DNA of 64,000 nucleotides from Paraburkholderia guartelaensis (GTDB taxonomy: Bacteria; Pseudomonadota; Gammaproteobacteria; Burkholderiales; Burkholderiaceae), in assembly GCF_004353905.1 (NCBI RefSeq), contig NZ_SMOD01000026.1:65487-129486 (forward strand), written 5' to 3'. This document shows, one piece after another, positions 8,136 through 21,263 of this stretch; position 1 is the stretch's first letter; every line of letters begins with the position of its first letter. The notes under the pieces were generated by a model. The model was not told the origin of the DNA, made no database searches, and saw only the letters and a list, made by a program, of their open reading frames with translations. A program made the position numbers and the translations under genes.

Positions 8136-8326
8136 ACCTCGGCGGAGCCGGGAGTGCTCGTCTGGCACAATGCCCTGAACCCGTCTCTTTCGCCTCGCAG
8201 GCCCGCGCGGTGAGACAATGGGCGCCACGCTACGGCCGCGCCGGCGTGCGCTTTTGTCTCGACGCCAGGCGCCGCTTTTGGCTCCGCCTTCGAGCCGTTA
8301 AGACTCACTTAAGCGCCCGACGACAG

Positions 8327-8350
8327 AATCGCTGCAAAAATCGCTGCAAC
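8327..8350 (+). repeat. Two tandem 12-nt repeats upstream of the ABC transporter gene
   Basis: AATCGCTGCAAA is followed at once by AATCGCTGCAAC. The pair lies 60-85 bp before the ABC transporter start, in the 276-bp spacer shared with the thi promoter. The rest of the spacer (8136-8411) shows no gene. A regulator site is possible but unproven. Confidence 0.5.
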
Positions 8351-8411
8351 GCTGCCGCCGTGCGGCGCGCGGCGCATGCCCCCAGCGGGCCGCCACACCT
8401 TCAGGACGCAC

Positions 8412-10169
8412 ATGACCAACCAACCTGCCCGCGCCACGCCCGATCAGAACGAGCATCAGAAGATCACCGCGTGGAGCCTGATCAAGCCCTACTGGGTCTC
8501 CGAGGAACGCTGGATCGCCTGGGGCCTGCTCGTCGCGATCATCGTGATGAACCTGCTCGTCGTGTGGATCAACGTGCGCCTGAACGGCTGGAGCGCGGAG
8601 TTCTACAACGCGTTGCAGGCCAAGGACGTCAAGCGCTTCCCGCCGCTGTTGATGACCTTCACCGAGCTGGCGTTCGGCTTCATCATCCTCGCGGTGTATG
8701 GCCGCTATCTGCGCCAGATGCTCGGCTTTCGCTGGCGTCAATGGCTCACCACACGGTTCCTGAGCGAGTGGCTCGGCAAGGGCGCGTTCTACCGCATCGA
8801 GCGCGACCGCCTCGCCGACAACCCCGACCAGCGGATCAGCGACGACCTCCAGTCGTTCGCCACGACCACGCTCTCGCTCACGCTCGACCTGCTCTCGACG
8901 GTCGTCACGCTCATCTCGTTCATCACGATCCTGTGGACGCTCGCGGGCGCGCTCACCGTCACGCTGGGCGGGCAGCCGCTCGCGATTCCGGGCTACATGG
9001 TCTGGGCCGCCGCGCTCTATGCCGTGTTCGGCTCGCTCGTGATCCAGAAAGTCGGCCACCCGCTCGTGTCGATCAACTATCAACAACAAAAGGTGGAAGC
9101 GGACTTCCGCTTCGGCCTGATCCGGCTGCGCGAAAACGCCGAGCAGATCGCCCTCTACGACGGCATGGACACCGAGCGCGGCAACGCGCAAGGCCTCTTC
9201 GCGCACATCAAGGACAACTGGTGGCGCGTGATGAAGTACACGAAGCGCCTCACCTTCGTGCTGAGCTTCTACGGCCAGATCGCCATCATCTTCCCGCTCG
9301 TCGTGGCCGCGCCGCGCTACTTCGCGGGCGCCTTCACGTTCGGCGTGCTGATGCAGATCTCGCAGGCGTTCGGCACCGTGAGCGACTCGTTCTCGTGGTT
9401 CATCAACAGTTACTCGACGCTGGTCGAATGGCGCGCTACCGTGAATCGTCTGCGCGAATTCGTGCGTGTGGTGCACTCGCCGCGCCTTAAGGAATCGGTC
9501 TCGCCCGCCACCGAGCACGGCGGCATCAACCTGCACTTCATCGACAACAACGAGCTCGCCACCGAGCACCTCAAGCTCTCGCTGCCCAATGGCACGCCGC
9601 TCTCGGAAGTGCGCGACATCGCCATCAAGCCGGGCTCGCGCTGGCTCGTACGCGGCCCCTCGGGCGCGGGCAAGAGCACGCTGATACGCGCGCTTGCGGG
9701 CCTCTGGCCGTTCGGCGAAGGCTCGATCGACGCCCCTGTCGATGCGCGCATGATGTTCATCCCGCAGCAGAGCTATCTGCCCATCGGCACGCTCAAGGCG
9801 GCGCTCACCTACCCCTCGCCCGCCGACGACTACAGCGACGAAGACTGCCGCGAAGCGCTGCGTGCCTGCCGCCTCGAAGAGTACGTGGATCGTCTCGGCG
9901 AATCGGCGCACTGGACGCGCGTGCTCTCGCCGGGCGAGCAGCAACGCCTCGCCGGCGCGCGCGTGCTGCTGCACAAGCCCGACTATCTGTTCCTCGACGA
10001 AGCGACGAGTGCACTCGACCCCGACAACGAAAGCCGTCTCTACAAGCTGTTCATGGAACGCCTGCCCAAGGCAGCGATCGTGAGCGTCGCGCACCGTGAG
10101 TCGCTTGCGGCGTACCACCACGAAACGCTCGAGATCGAGCGCATGCCCGAAGAGCGGGTCGCCGCGTGA
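8412..10169 (+). CDS. SbmA/BacA-like ABC transporter, fused permease and ATPase
   Basis: 585 aa from the ATG that follows CAGGACGCAC. An ABC_membrane_2-type domain with about six helices fills the first 350 residues, beginning W-S-L-I-K-P-Y-W-V-S-E-E-R-W; the ATPase follows with Walker A G-P-S-G-A-G-K-S, signature L-S-P-G-E-Q-Q-R and Walker B Y-L-F-L-D-E-A-T-S-A-L-D. This architecture is shared by the YddA/Rv1819c and SbmA/BacA-related families, reported for peptides, cobalamin or fatty acyl substrates. The substrate cannot be told from sequence. Its TGA overlaps the GTG of the next gene (GTGA), implying coupling to the SDR. Confidence 0.85.
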   Translation: MTNQPARATPDQNEHQKITAWSLIKPYWVSEERWIAWGLLVAIIVMNLLVVWINVRLNGWSAEFYNALQAKDVKRFPPLLMTFTELAFGFIILAVYGRYLRQMLGFRWRQWLTTRFLSEWLGKGAFYRIERDRLADNPDQRISDDLQSFATTTLSLTLDLLSTVVTLISFITILWTLAGALTVTLGGQPLAIPGYMVWAAALYAVFGSLVIQKVGHPLVSINYQQQKVEADFRFGLIRLRENAEQIALYDGMDTERGNAQGLFAHIKDNWWRVMKYTKRLTFVLSFYGQIAIIFPLVVAAPRYFAGAFTFGVLMQISQAFGTVSDSFSWFINSYSTLVEWRATVNRLREFVRVVHSPRLKESVSPATEHGGINLHFIDNNELATEHLKLSLPNGTPLSEVRDIAIKPGSRWLVRGPSGAGKSTLIRALAGLWPFGEGSIDAPVDARMMFIPQQSYLPIGTLKAALTYPSPADDYSDEDCREALRACRLEEYVDRLGESAHWTRVLSPGEQQRLAGARVLLHKPDYLFLDEATSALDPDNESRLYKLFMERLPKAAIVSVAHRESLAAYHHETLEIERMPEERVAA

Positions 10170-10933
10170 GCGAAAGCGCGCTGCGCGTCGTGCTGATCAC
10201 GGGCGCGGGCTCGGGCATCGGCGCGGCGCTCGCGCGTCGCATCGCGGCGCCGGGTGTGGCGTTGATGCTGCACGCGCGCGGCGCGGATGAGGCATCGCGC
10301 GCCCGGCTCGCCGCCGTTGCCGCCGAGTGCGAACAGCGCGGCTCGACCTGCGCCACCGCGTACGGCGATCTCGCGCAGGCCGGCCAGGCGAGCGCGCTCG
10401 TGGACGCCACGCTTGCGCAATTCGGCGCGCTCGACCAGCTCGTCGCCAACGCTGGGCATGCGCAGCGCCAAACACTCGCCGCGCTCGACACCGCATCGCT
10501 CGAAGGCGCCTTCGCGGCCATGCCCGCGGCATTCGCCGGGCTCGTGCAACGCGCGCAGCCGGCACTGGAACGCTCGGCGCGCGCCCGCGTGGTCGCGCTG
10601 AGTTCGTTCGTCGCGCACCGCTACCGCGCCGGCGCGCCGTTCGCCGCCACAGCCGCCGCGAAAGCCGCGCTCGAATCTCTGGCGAAAACCGCAGCGGCAG
10701 AGCTGGCGCCGCACGGCGTGACAGTGAACTGCGTCGCGCCCGGCTATACGCGCAAGGACAAGGGCCCCACGCCGGAAAACGCGCCGGTGTGGGAGCGCGC
10801 GGCGCAGGAAACGCCGCTCGGCCACGTGGCGGATCCCGCCGATGTCGCCGAACTCATTGCCTTCCTGCTCTCGGACGCCGCCCGCCACATCACCGGCCAG
10901 GTGATCCACGTCGACGGCGGGCTCACGCTCTAG
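10166..10933 (+). CDS. Short-chain dehydrogenase/reductase-like protein lacking the usual catalytic Tyr
   Basis: 255 aa Rossmann-fold SDR with T-G-A-G-S-G-I-G near residue 12, A-N-A-G near residue 93 and the C-terminal I-T-G-Q-V-I-H-V-D-G-G. The active-site motif YxxxK is T-A-A-A-K here: Thr162 replaces the tyrosine and Lys166 is kept. A Tyr at 153 is not at motif spacing. The start is a GTG coupled to the ABC transporter stop. It is related to FolM/FabG-type SDRs, but the substrate is unknown, and without Tyr it may bind cofactor rather than reduce. Confidence 0.8.
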   Translation: MSESALRVVLITGAGSGIGAALARRIAAPGVALMLHARGADEASRARLAAVAAECEQRGSTCATAYGDLAQAGQASALVDATLAQFGALDQLVANAGHAQRQTLAALDTASLEGAFAAMPAAFAGLVQRAQPALERSARARVVALSSFVAHRYRAGAPFAATAAAKAALESLAKTAAAELAPHGVTVNCVAPGYTRKDKGPTPENAPVWERAAQETPLGHVADPADVAELIAFLLSDAARHITGQVIHVDGGLTL

Positions 10934-11211
10934 CGCCGTGCGGTTCCCGCGCGCCATCGTTCGCTTCCTATCGAACTAAATAACGGAATACAACGATAGC
11001 GGGCGCCCCAAAATTGCCCCTCGCCTCAGCACGGTTTCGCACCGTAAAATACCCCTCCAGCACACCGGAGACGGGCCGCGTTGCACCGCCCAGCCCTTCA
11101 GCGCCAAGCGCACACGCCACCCAACGCGTGTGCGCCAGCCGGGTCGCTTGCGCAGCACATGCCGCTCACCCGGTTCGTTGCGCGCACAACAAATATGGGG
11201 GAAGACACGCG

Positions 11212-12507
11212 ATGGGCTACTTTCAATGGTTCACCGAGTTGAACGCGCGCGAGCGACGCACGCTCTACGCGGGATTCGGCGGCTACGCCGTCGACGCGTT
11301 CGACTTCATGATCTACTCGTTCCTGATCCCGACGCTCATCGCGACCTGGGGCATGACCAAGAGCGAGGCCGGCATGATCGCGACCAGCTCGCTGATCTCC
11401 TCGGCGATCGGCGGCTGGCTCGCCGGCATCCTCGCCGACCGCTACGGCCGCGTGCGCGTGCTGCAGTGGACCATCGCCACCTTCGCGGTCTTCACCTGCC
11501 TCTCCGGCTTCACGCATTCGTTCTGGCAACTGCTCGCCACGCGCACGCTGCAGGGCATCGGCTTTGGCGGCGAATGGACGGTCGTCACGATGATGATGGC
11601 CGAAACGATCCGCTCGCCGCAGCATCGCGCCAAGGCCGTGGGCACGGTGCAGAGCAGCTGGTCGTTCGGCTGGGGCGCGGCCGCCATCCTGTACTGGGCC
11701 TTCTTCGCCCTGCTACCTGAGGAATACGCGTGGCGCGCGTGCTTCTGGATCGGCATCGTGCCTGCGCTCTGGATTCTCTATGTGCGCCGCAACGTGAGCG
11801 ACCCCGACGTGTTCGTCGCCACGCGCCGGGCGCGCGAAAGCGGCGCGGTGCAAAGCCACTTCATGCAGATCTTCGCGCCCGCGCATCTTGCCACCACCCT
11901 GCTCGGCAGCGCGCTGTGCACCGGCATGCTCGGCGGCTACTATGCGATCACCACGTGGCTGCCCACCTATCTCAAGACGGTGCGCCATCTCTCTGTGTTC
12001 AACACGAGCGGCTACCTGATCGTGCTGATCGTCGGCTCGTTCACGGGCTACATCGTCGGCGCGATCCTGTGCGACAAGATCGGCCGGCGCGCCTCGTTCA
12101 TCCTGTTTGCCATCGGCTCGTTTGCGCTCGGCATGGCCTACACGATGCTGCCCATCACCGACACTGCCATGCTCCTGCTCGGCTTTCCGCTCGGCATCGT
12201 CGTGCAAGGCATTTTCGCGGGCGTGGGCGCGTATCTCTCGGAGCTCTACCCCAACGCGATCCGCGGCTCGGGCCAGGGCTTCTGCTACAACCTCGGGCGC
12301 GGGCTCGGCTCGTTTTTCCCCATTCTCGTGGGCACGTTCGCTCAGACCACTTCGCTCGTGAAGGCGATCGGCGCGGTGGCCGGCGCGGGCTATCTGCTCG
12401 TGATCGTCGCGGCGCTGTGCCTGCCGGAGACGAAGGGCAAGGCGCTGACCGAGGAAGTGCCTGCTGCCGGGAGCGAGCAAGCGTCTGCGGAGTCCACTGC
12501 ACGATGA
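11212..12507 (+). CDS. MFS transporter of the metabolite:H+ symporter type
   Basis: 431 aa with 12 predicted helices. The loop 2-3 motif G-W-L-A-G-I-L-A-D-R-Y-G-R and the helix 4 block R-T-L-Q-G-I-G-F-G-G-E-W resemble the sialate/lactate and aromatic acid:H+ symporter families. The ATG is preceded by GGGGGAAGACACGCG; the frame is open upstream but that part is not membrane-like. The next gene encodes a DadA-like dehydrogenase, so an amino acid or 2-oxoacid is a plausible cargo (inference). The 278 bp upstream (10934-11211) contain no gene and no promoter that I can call. Confidence 0.85.
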   Translation: MGYFQWFTELNARERRTLYAGFGGYAVDAFDFMIYSFLIPTLIATWGMTKSEAGMIATSSLISSAIGGWLAGILADRYGRVRVLQWTIATFAVFTCLSGFTHSFWQLLATRTLQGIGFGGEWTVVTMMMAETIRSPQHRAKAVGTVQSSWSFGWGAAAILYWAFFALLPEEYAWRACFWIGIVPALWILYVRRNVSDPDVFVATRRARESGAVQSHFMQIFAPAHLATTLLGSALCTGMLGGYYAITTWLPTYLKTVRHLSVFNTSGYLIVLIVGSFTGYIVGAILCDKIGRRASFILFAIGSFALGMAYTMLPITDTAMLLLGFPLGIVVQGIFAGVGAYLSELYPNAIRGSGQGFCYNLGRGLGSFFPILVGTFAQTTSLVKAIGAVAGAGYLLVIVAALCLPETKGKALTEEVPAAGSEQASAESTAR

Positions 12508-12556
12508 GCGCGAACATGCTGCAATACCGACCGTCCCTCCCTGTTGTGCGACCGGC

Positions 12557-13933
12557 ATGAAGACGATCGTCCTCGGCGCCGGTGTGATCGGCGTCGCTAC
12601 TGCGTACTATCTGAGCGAACGAGGCTGCGACGTCACGGTCGTCGAACGGGAACCGGGCGTCGCGCTCGGCACGAGCTTCGGCAACGCCGGCGTCATCGCA
12701 CCCGGCTATGTCACGCCGTGGGCCGCGCCCGGCATGCCCGCCAAGCTCATCAAGTATCTGCTCAAGCCCACCTCGCCGCTCATCTTCCGGCCCACGCTCG
12801 ACGCCGCGCAGTGGCGCTGGATCGCGCGCTGGCTGCGCGAATGCGATCTCGCGCGCTTTCGCGTGAACAAGCAGCGCATGCAGCGCATCGCCTATTACAG
12901 CCGTGAATGCCTGCACGCGTTTCGCGCCACGCACGCGTTCGAGTACGGGCGCAGCCAGGGCTATCTCCAGCTCTTTCGCAGCGACTACGACCTCGAACTC
13001 GCGCAACCGGCGCTCGGCGTGTTGCGCGATGCGGGCATCGTCTATCGCGAACTCGATGCCACCGCCTGCGCGCAGGTCGAGCCGGGGCTCGCCTGGTCAC
13101 GAGTGAAACCGGTGGCGGGCGTCTATCTGCCCGAAGACGAGGCCGGCGACTGTGCACGCTTCACGCGCGAACTGCGCTCCGTCTGCGAATCACGCGGCGT
13201 CACGTTTTTGTTCGATACCGAAGTGCTCGCGCTCGAAGCCGCGGGCGGCAAGGTGAGCGGCGTGCGCGTGCGCGCGGTGCCCGGACGGCGCACGGCGAAC
13301 AACCGCCGCGAGCTGCGGGAGCAGCGACGTGAGGAACGCCGCGCGCCCGCTCAGGTGCTGCGCCCCGCCGACCTGAACGAGGTCGCCGATACCGGACCGC
13401 AAACGCTCGCCGCCGACGCCGTGGTGGTCGCACTGGGCGTGGAGAGCGCGGCGCTCGTCGCGCCGCTTGGCGTGCGGGTGCCGCTGTATCCGGTGAAGGG
13501 CTATTCGGCCACGCTGCCCGTGGTCGACGAGCAGAAGGCCCCGCGCGCCGCGCTCATGGACGAGTCGCTCAAGACAGCGATCACGCGCTTCGGCCCGTAT
13601 CTGCGTGTGGCGGGGACGGCGGAACTGGGCGACCACCGCGCGACGCTGCGCGAACAGGCGCTGCAAACGCTCATGAAGGTGCTCGACGACTGGTTCCCGC
13701 ACGCCGCGACGCCTTCCTCGGCGCAATTCTGGGTGGGGCGCCGACCGATGGTGCCGGACGGCGCGCCGCTGCTCGGCACGTCGGGCGTGGATGGCCTGTG
13801 GCTGAACGTCGGGCACGGCTCGACAGGCTGGGCGATGTCGATGGGCTCGGGCCGCGTGCTCGCGGATCTCGTCACGCAACGCGTGCCGGAAATCGATCTC
13901 GATGGATTGACGCTGGCCCGGTATCGCCCCTAG
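12557..13933 (+). CDS. DadA-like D-amino acid dehydrogenase, small subunit type
   Basis: 458 aa DAO-family flavoprotein. The FAD motif G-A-G-V-I-G-V-A-T-A is at residues 8-17, G-T-S-F-G-N-A-G follows, and W-V-G-R-R-P-M-V-P-D-G and N-V-G-H-G-S-T-G-W-A lie near the C-terminus, as in DadA. DadA oxidises D-amino acids at the membrane and feeds electrons to the respiratory chain. It is about 25 residues longer than E. coli DadA and contains a charged, Arg-rich segment at about residues 237-275 (N-N-R-R-E-L-R-E-Q-R-R-E-E-R-R) that looks inserted. It lies 49 bp after the MFS gene. The ribosome site is weak. Confidence 0.85.
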   Translation: MKTIVLGAGVIGVATAYYLSERGCDVTVVEREPGVALGTSFGNAGVIAPGYVTPWAAPGMPAKLIKYLLKPTSPLIFRPTLDAAQWRWIARWLRECDLARFRVNKQRMQRIAYYSRECLHAFRATHAFEYGRSQGYLQLFRSDYDLELAQPALGVLRDAGIVYRELDATACAQVEPGLAWSRVKPVAGVYLPEDEAGDCARFTRELRSVCESRGVTFLFDTEVLALEAAGGKVSGVRVRAVPGRRTANNRRELREQRREERRAPAQVLRPADLNEVADTGPQTLAADAVVVALGVESAALVAPLGVRVPLYPVKGYSATLPVVDEQKAPRAALMDESLKTAITRFGPYLRVAGTAELGDHRATLREQALQTLMKVLDDWFPHAATPSSAQFWVGRRPMVPDGAPLLGTSGVDGLWLNVGHGSTGWAMSMGSGRVLADLVTQRVPEIDLDGLTLARYRP

Positions 13934-13966
13934 GCGTCGGCCGAGACTACACAGCGCGACGACACC

Positions 13967-14527
13967 TCAATCGAGCGCGACGCTCGCCAAAGCCTCGTAG
14001 CGCGCGCCCTGCCTCGCCAGCGTGCTCGAATACAGCACCAGCGACTCGAATCGCAACGGCGGCAGCGCTTCCCCGCCGCTTGCCGCCGGTGCGCCCACGG
14101 CGTCGCGCGCGAAACGCGCGAGCGTCACGTGCGGGCGGAACGCTCGCGCGTCGAGCGGCAATCCCACGTCTCCCATGAGTGAGCGCACGCGCCAGTCGAG
14201 CGCCGTGAACGCGTCCGACATCGCGAGCACGGCCACCATGAGGCGCGGATGCGCGCGTCCAGGCCAGCATTCGATATGCGTGACTTGCGCGGGTGGGATG
14301 AGCGGCGCGTGCTCGGCGAGCCGCCGCGAGAGCATGTGCCCCTGGTCGAACGACATCGCGCCGATGAACGTCACTGTCAGATGGAGTTGCGCATAGGGCA
14401 CGCGCCGCGCATTGGGCGGCACGTCGAGCGCGGCGAGCGCATCGCGCGACGCCGCAGTGGGCGACAGCGCGATGAAGCAGCGCCGCCATTGCTGCGTGTC
14501 ACGATCGGTCTCGCGGGCTTCGGACAT
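13967..14527 (-). CDS. thpR: RNA 2',3'-cyclic phosphodiesterase (2H family, ThpR/LigT)
   Basis: 186 aa 2H phosphoesterase with both signature tetrapeptides: H-L-T-V at residues 49-52 and H-V-T-L near residue 134. ThpR hydrolyses 2',3'-cyclic phosphate ends of RNA and was first described as a 2'-5' RNA ligase. Length and motif spacing fit the bacterial family. It is convergent with the DadA-like gene (33 bp between stops) and lies beyond the gltBD terminator, so it is probably transcribed separately. Confidence 0.9.
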   Translation of the reverse strand: MSEARETDRDTQQWRRCFIALSPTAASRDALAALDVPPNARRVPYAQLHLTVTFIGAMSFDQGHMLSRRLAEHAPLIPPAQVTHIECWPGRAHPRLMVAVLAMSDAFTALDWRVRSLMGDVGLPLDARAFRPHVTLARFARDAVGAPAASGGEALPPLRFESLVLYSSTLARQGARYEALASVALD

Positions 14528-14588
14528 GATCGGCGGGCCTCGTTCGGTCGGGCAATCGCGTCATGGTAACCCTGTCGGGCGCAGACGT

Positions 14589-14622
14589 AAAAAAGCCGGG
14601 TCATCCTTGCGGATGCCCGGCT
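14589..14622 (-). terminator. Intrinsic terminator of gltBD
   Basis: On the minus strand the stem GCCGGGCATCC/GGATGACCCGGC (one bulge) closes a GCAA tetraloop and is followed by six U (14589-14594). It lies 64 bp after the gltD stop. Confidence 0.85.
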
Positions 14623-14685
14623 TTCCAGCTTCGTGTCTCCTGCCGTCTCCCGTGCGTCCCGTCGAATCAACGGGACACACCGGAT

Positions 14686-16152
14686 TTAACGCGGCAGCTC
14701 CGAGCTGCCCATCAGGTACGCGTCGACGGAGCGCGCGCACTGACGGCCCTCACGGATCGCCCACACCACGAGCGACTGGCCGCGGCGCATGTCGCCAGCG
14801 GTGAAGACCTTGTCGACCGACGTGTAGTACGCCTTCTCGCCTTCGGTCGAGGCACGCACGTTGCCGCGCGCATCCTTCTCGACGCCGAATGCTTCGAGCA
14901 CAGGCGAAACCGGCTGCGTGAAGCCCATGGCGAGCAGCACGAGATCGGCCTTCATTTCGAATTCCGAGCCCGGCACTTCGACCATCTTGCCGTCCTTCCA
15001 CTCCACGCGCGCGGCGATAAGCTTCTCGATCTTGCCGTTCTTGCCTTCGAGGCGCTTGGTCGCAACCGACCAGTCACGCGAGCAGCCTTCGTCGTGCGAC
15101 GACGACGTGCGCAGCTTGATCGGCCAGTACGGCCACACGAGCGGCTTGTTCTCTTCTTCGGGCGGCTGCGGCAGCAGTTCGAACTGCGTGACGCTCTTCG
15201 CGCCGTGACGGTTCGAGGTGCCCACGCAGTCGGAACCCGTATCGCCGCCGCCGATCACGACCACGTGCTTGCCCTTGGCGAGCAGCTGGTTCGGCAGCTT
15301 GTCGCCGGCGTTGACCTTATTCTGCTGCGGCAGGAACTCCATGGCGTAGTAGATGCCTTCGAGTTCGCGGCCCGGCACCGGCAGATCACGTGGCGTTTCC
15401 GAACCGCCTGCGATCACCACGGCGTCGAACTGATCCTTCAGTTCGTCCGGCGAGATCGTTTCCTTCGCCGTATTGCCGATGTACGCGGGCAGTTCGCCCT
15501 TGCCGATGAACACGTTGGTGCGGAACGTCACGCCTTCGGCTTCCATCTGGCGCATGCGGCGGTCGATCAGCCACTTCTCCAGCTTGAAGTCGGGGATGCC
15601 GTAGCGCAGCAGGCCGCCGATGCGGTCGTTCTTCTCGAACACCGTCACGTCGTGACCGGCGCGCGCAAGCTGTTGTGCGGCGGCGAGGCCCGCGGGGCCC
15701 GAACCGACCACGGCAACCTTCTTGCCCGTCTTGTGCTTCGCGACTTGCGGCGCGACCCAGCCTTCGGCCCAGGCCTTGTCGATGATCGCGTGCTCGATCG
15801 ACTTGATGCCGACCGGGTCGTCGTTGATGCCGAGCGTGCACGCCGCTTCGCAGGGCGCCGGGCAGATACGCCCCGTGAACTCGGGGAAATTGTTCGTGGA
15901 ATGCAGGACGTCGATCGCGCTCTTCCAGTCCTGGCGGAACACGAGGTCGTTGAAGTCCGGAATGATGTTGTTGACCGGGCAGCCGTTATTGCAGAACGGG
16001 ATGCCGCAGTCCATGCAGCGTGCGCCCTGGATCTTCGCGTCGGCGTCGGTGAGCGCCGCCACGAATTCCTTGTAGTGCTTCACACGCGTGAGCGGTGCTT
16101 CGTACGCCTCATGCTGGCGCTCGAACTCGAGAAAACCGGTTGCCTTACCCAT
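14686..16152 (-). CDS. gltD: Glutamate synthase (NADPH) small subunit
   Basis: 488 aa, usual length. The N-terminal cysteine clusters C-M-D-C-G-I-P-F-C and G-C-P-V-N-N for the 4Fe-4S centres are present, as are the FAD motif G-S-G-P-A-G-L-A-A-A and the NADPH motif V-I-G-G-G-D-T-G-S-D. GltD takes electrons from NADPH and passes them to GltB, which forms glutamate from 2-oxoglutarate and glutamine. It starts 104 bp after gltB in the same direction and ends before a strong terminator. Confidence 0.97.
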   Translation of the reverse strand: MGKATGFLEFERQHEAYEAPLTRVKHYKEFVAALTDADAKIQGARCMDCGIPFCNNGCPVNNIIPDFNDLVFRQDWKSAIDVLHSTNNFPEFTGRICPAPCEAACTLGINDDPVGIKSIEHAIIDKAWAEGWVAPQVAKHKTGKKVAVVGSGPAGLAAAQQLARAGHDVTVFEKNDRIGGLLRYGIPDFKLEKWLIDRRMRQMEAEGVTFRTNVFIGKGELPAYIGNTAKETISPDELKDQFDAVVIAGGSETPRDLPVPGRELEGIYYAMEFLPQQNKVNAGDKLPNQLLAKGKHVVVIGGGDTGSDCVGTSNRHGAKSVTQFELLPQPPEEENKPLVWPYWPIKLRTSSSHDEGCSRDWSVATKRLEGKNGKIEKLIAARVEWKDGKMVEVPGSEFEMKADLVLLAMGFTQPVSPVLEAFGVEKDARGNVRASTEGEKAYYTSVDKVFTAGDMRRGQSLVVWAIREGRQCARSVDAYLMGSSELPR

Positions 16153-16256
16153 ATGGTTCTCGTCTATCTCTATCTATTCGGTGAGGGGACCGCACCCGCC
16201 GCCGCTTCAGTGAGCGCGGCGGGCGCTTCGTCTTCGTTCAGTCGTCGTCTTGCGGA

Positions 16257-20957
<4,701 letters not shown>

Positions 20958-21095
20958 GGGGACACCGTCAGAGTGGGGGCCGTTGCCGGCCGTTGAATCC
21001 GTTTTCTTGATTTACGCCGCTTACGTGACCGCTGTACGGCGTTGCGCGGGTACTACGTGCTTCCCGCGTTATGCGCCCAGGAGAGCCGAAAGGCG

Positions 21096-21124
21096 AATAT
21101 ACGCGACGAATCAAGGGGATGCAA
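21096..21124 (-). promoter_or_regulatory. Sigma70-type promoter of gltBD
   Basis: On the minus strand: -35 TTGCAT (21119-21124), exactly 17 nt, -10 TATATT (21096-21101). The expected start is near 21088, giving a leader of about 130 nt. The AT-rich stretch just upstream also holds CCCCAAT (21144-21150) and ATTGGGG (21181-21187) as a widely spaced inverted repeat. Confidence 0.65.
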
Positions 21125-21204
21125 ATAAAACGTCGTGTTCGAACCCCAATTATCGAGTTGGTGCATTCGCACATTTTTTTATTGGGGTCATATTAAATTT
21201 GGGC

Positions 21205-21235
21205 AAAAGAAAACGGCATCCGGAGATGCCGTTTA
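21205..21235 (-). terminator. Intrinsic terminator of the transposase-like gene
   Basis: On the minus strand AAACGGCATC, a TCCG loop and GATGCCGTTT form a 10-bp stem (21211-21234), continued by U-rich TTCTTTT. It lies about 30 bp after the stop of the transposase-like gene and before the gltB promoter. Confidence 0.8.
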
Positions 21236-21263
21236 TCTCGTAAACACTTGATCCGAAAAGCAA

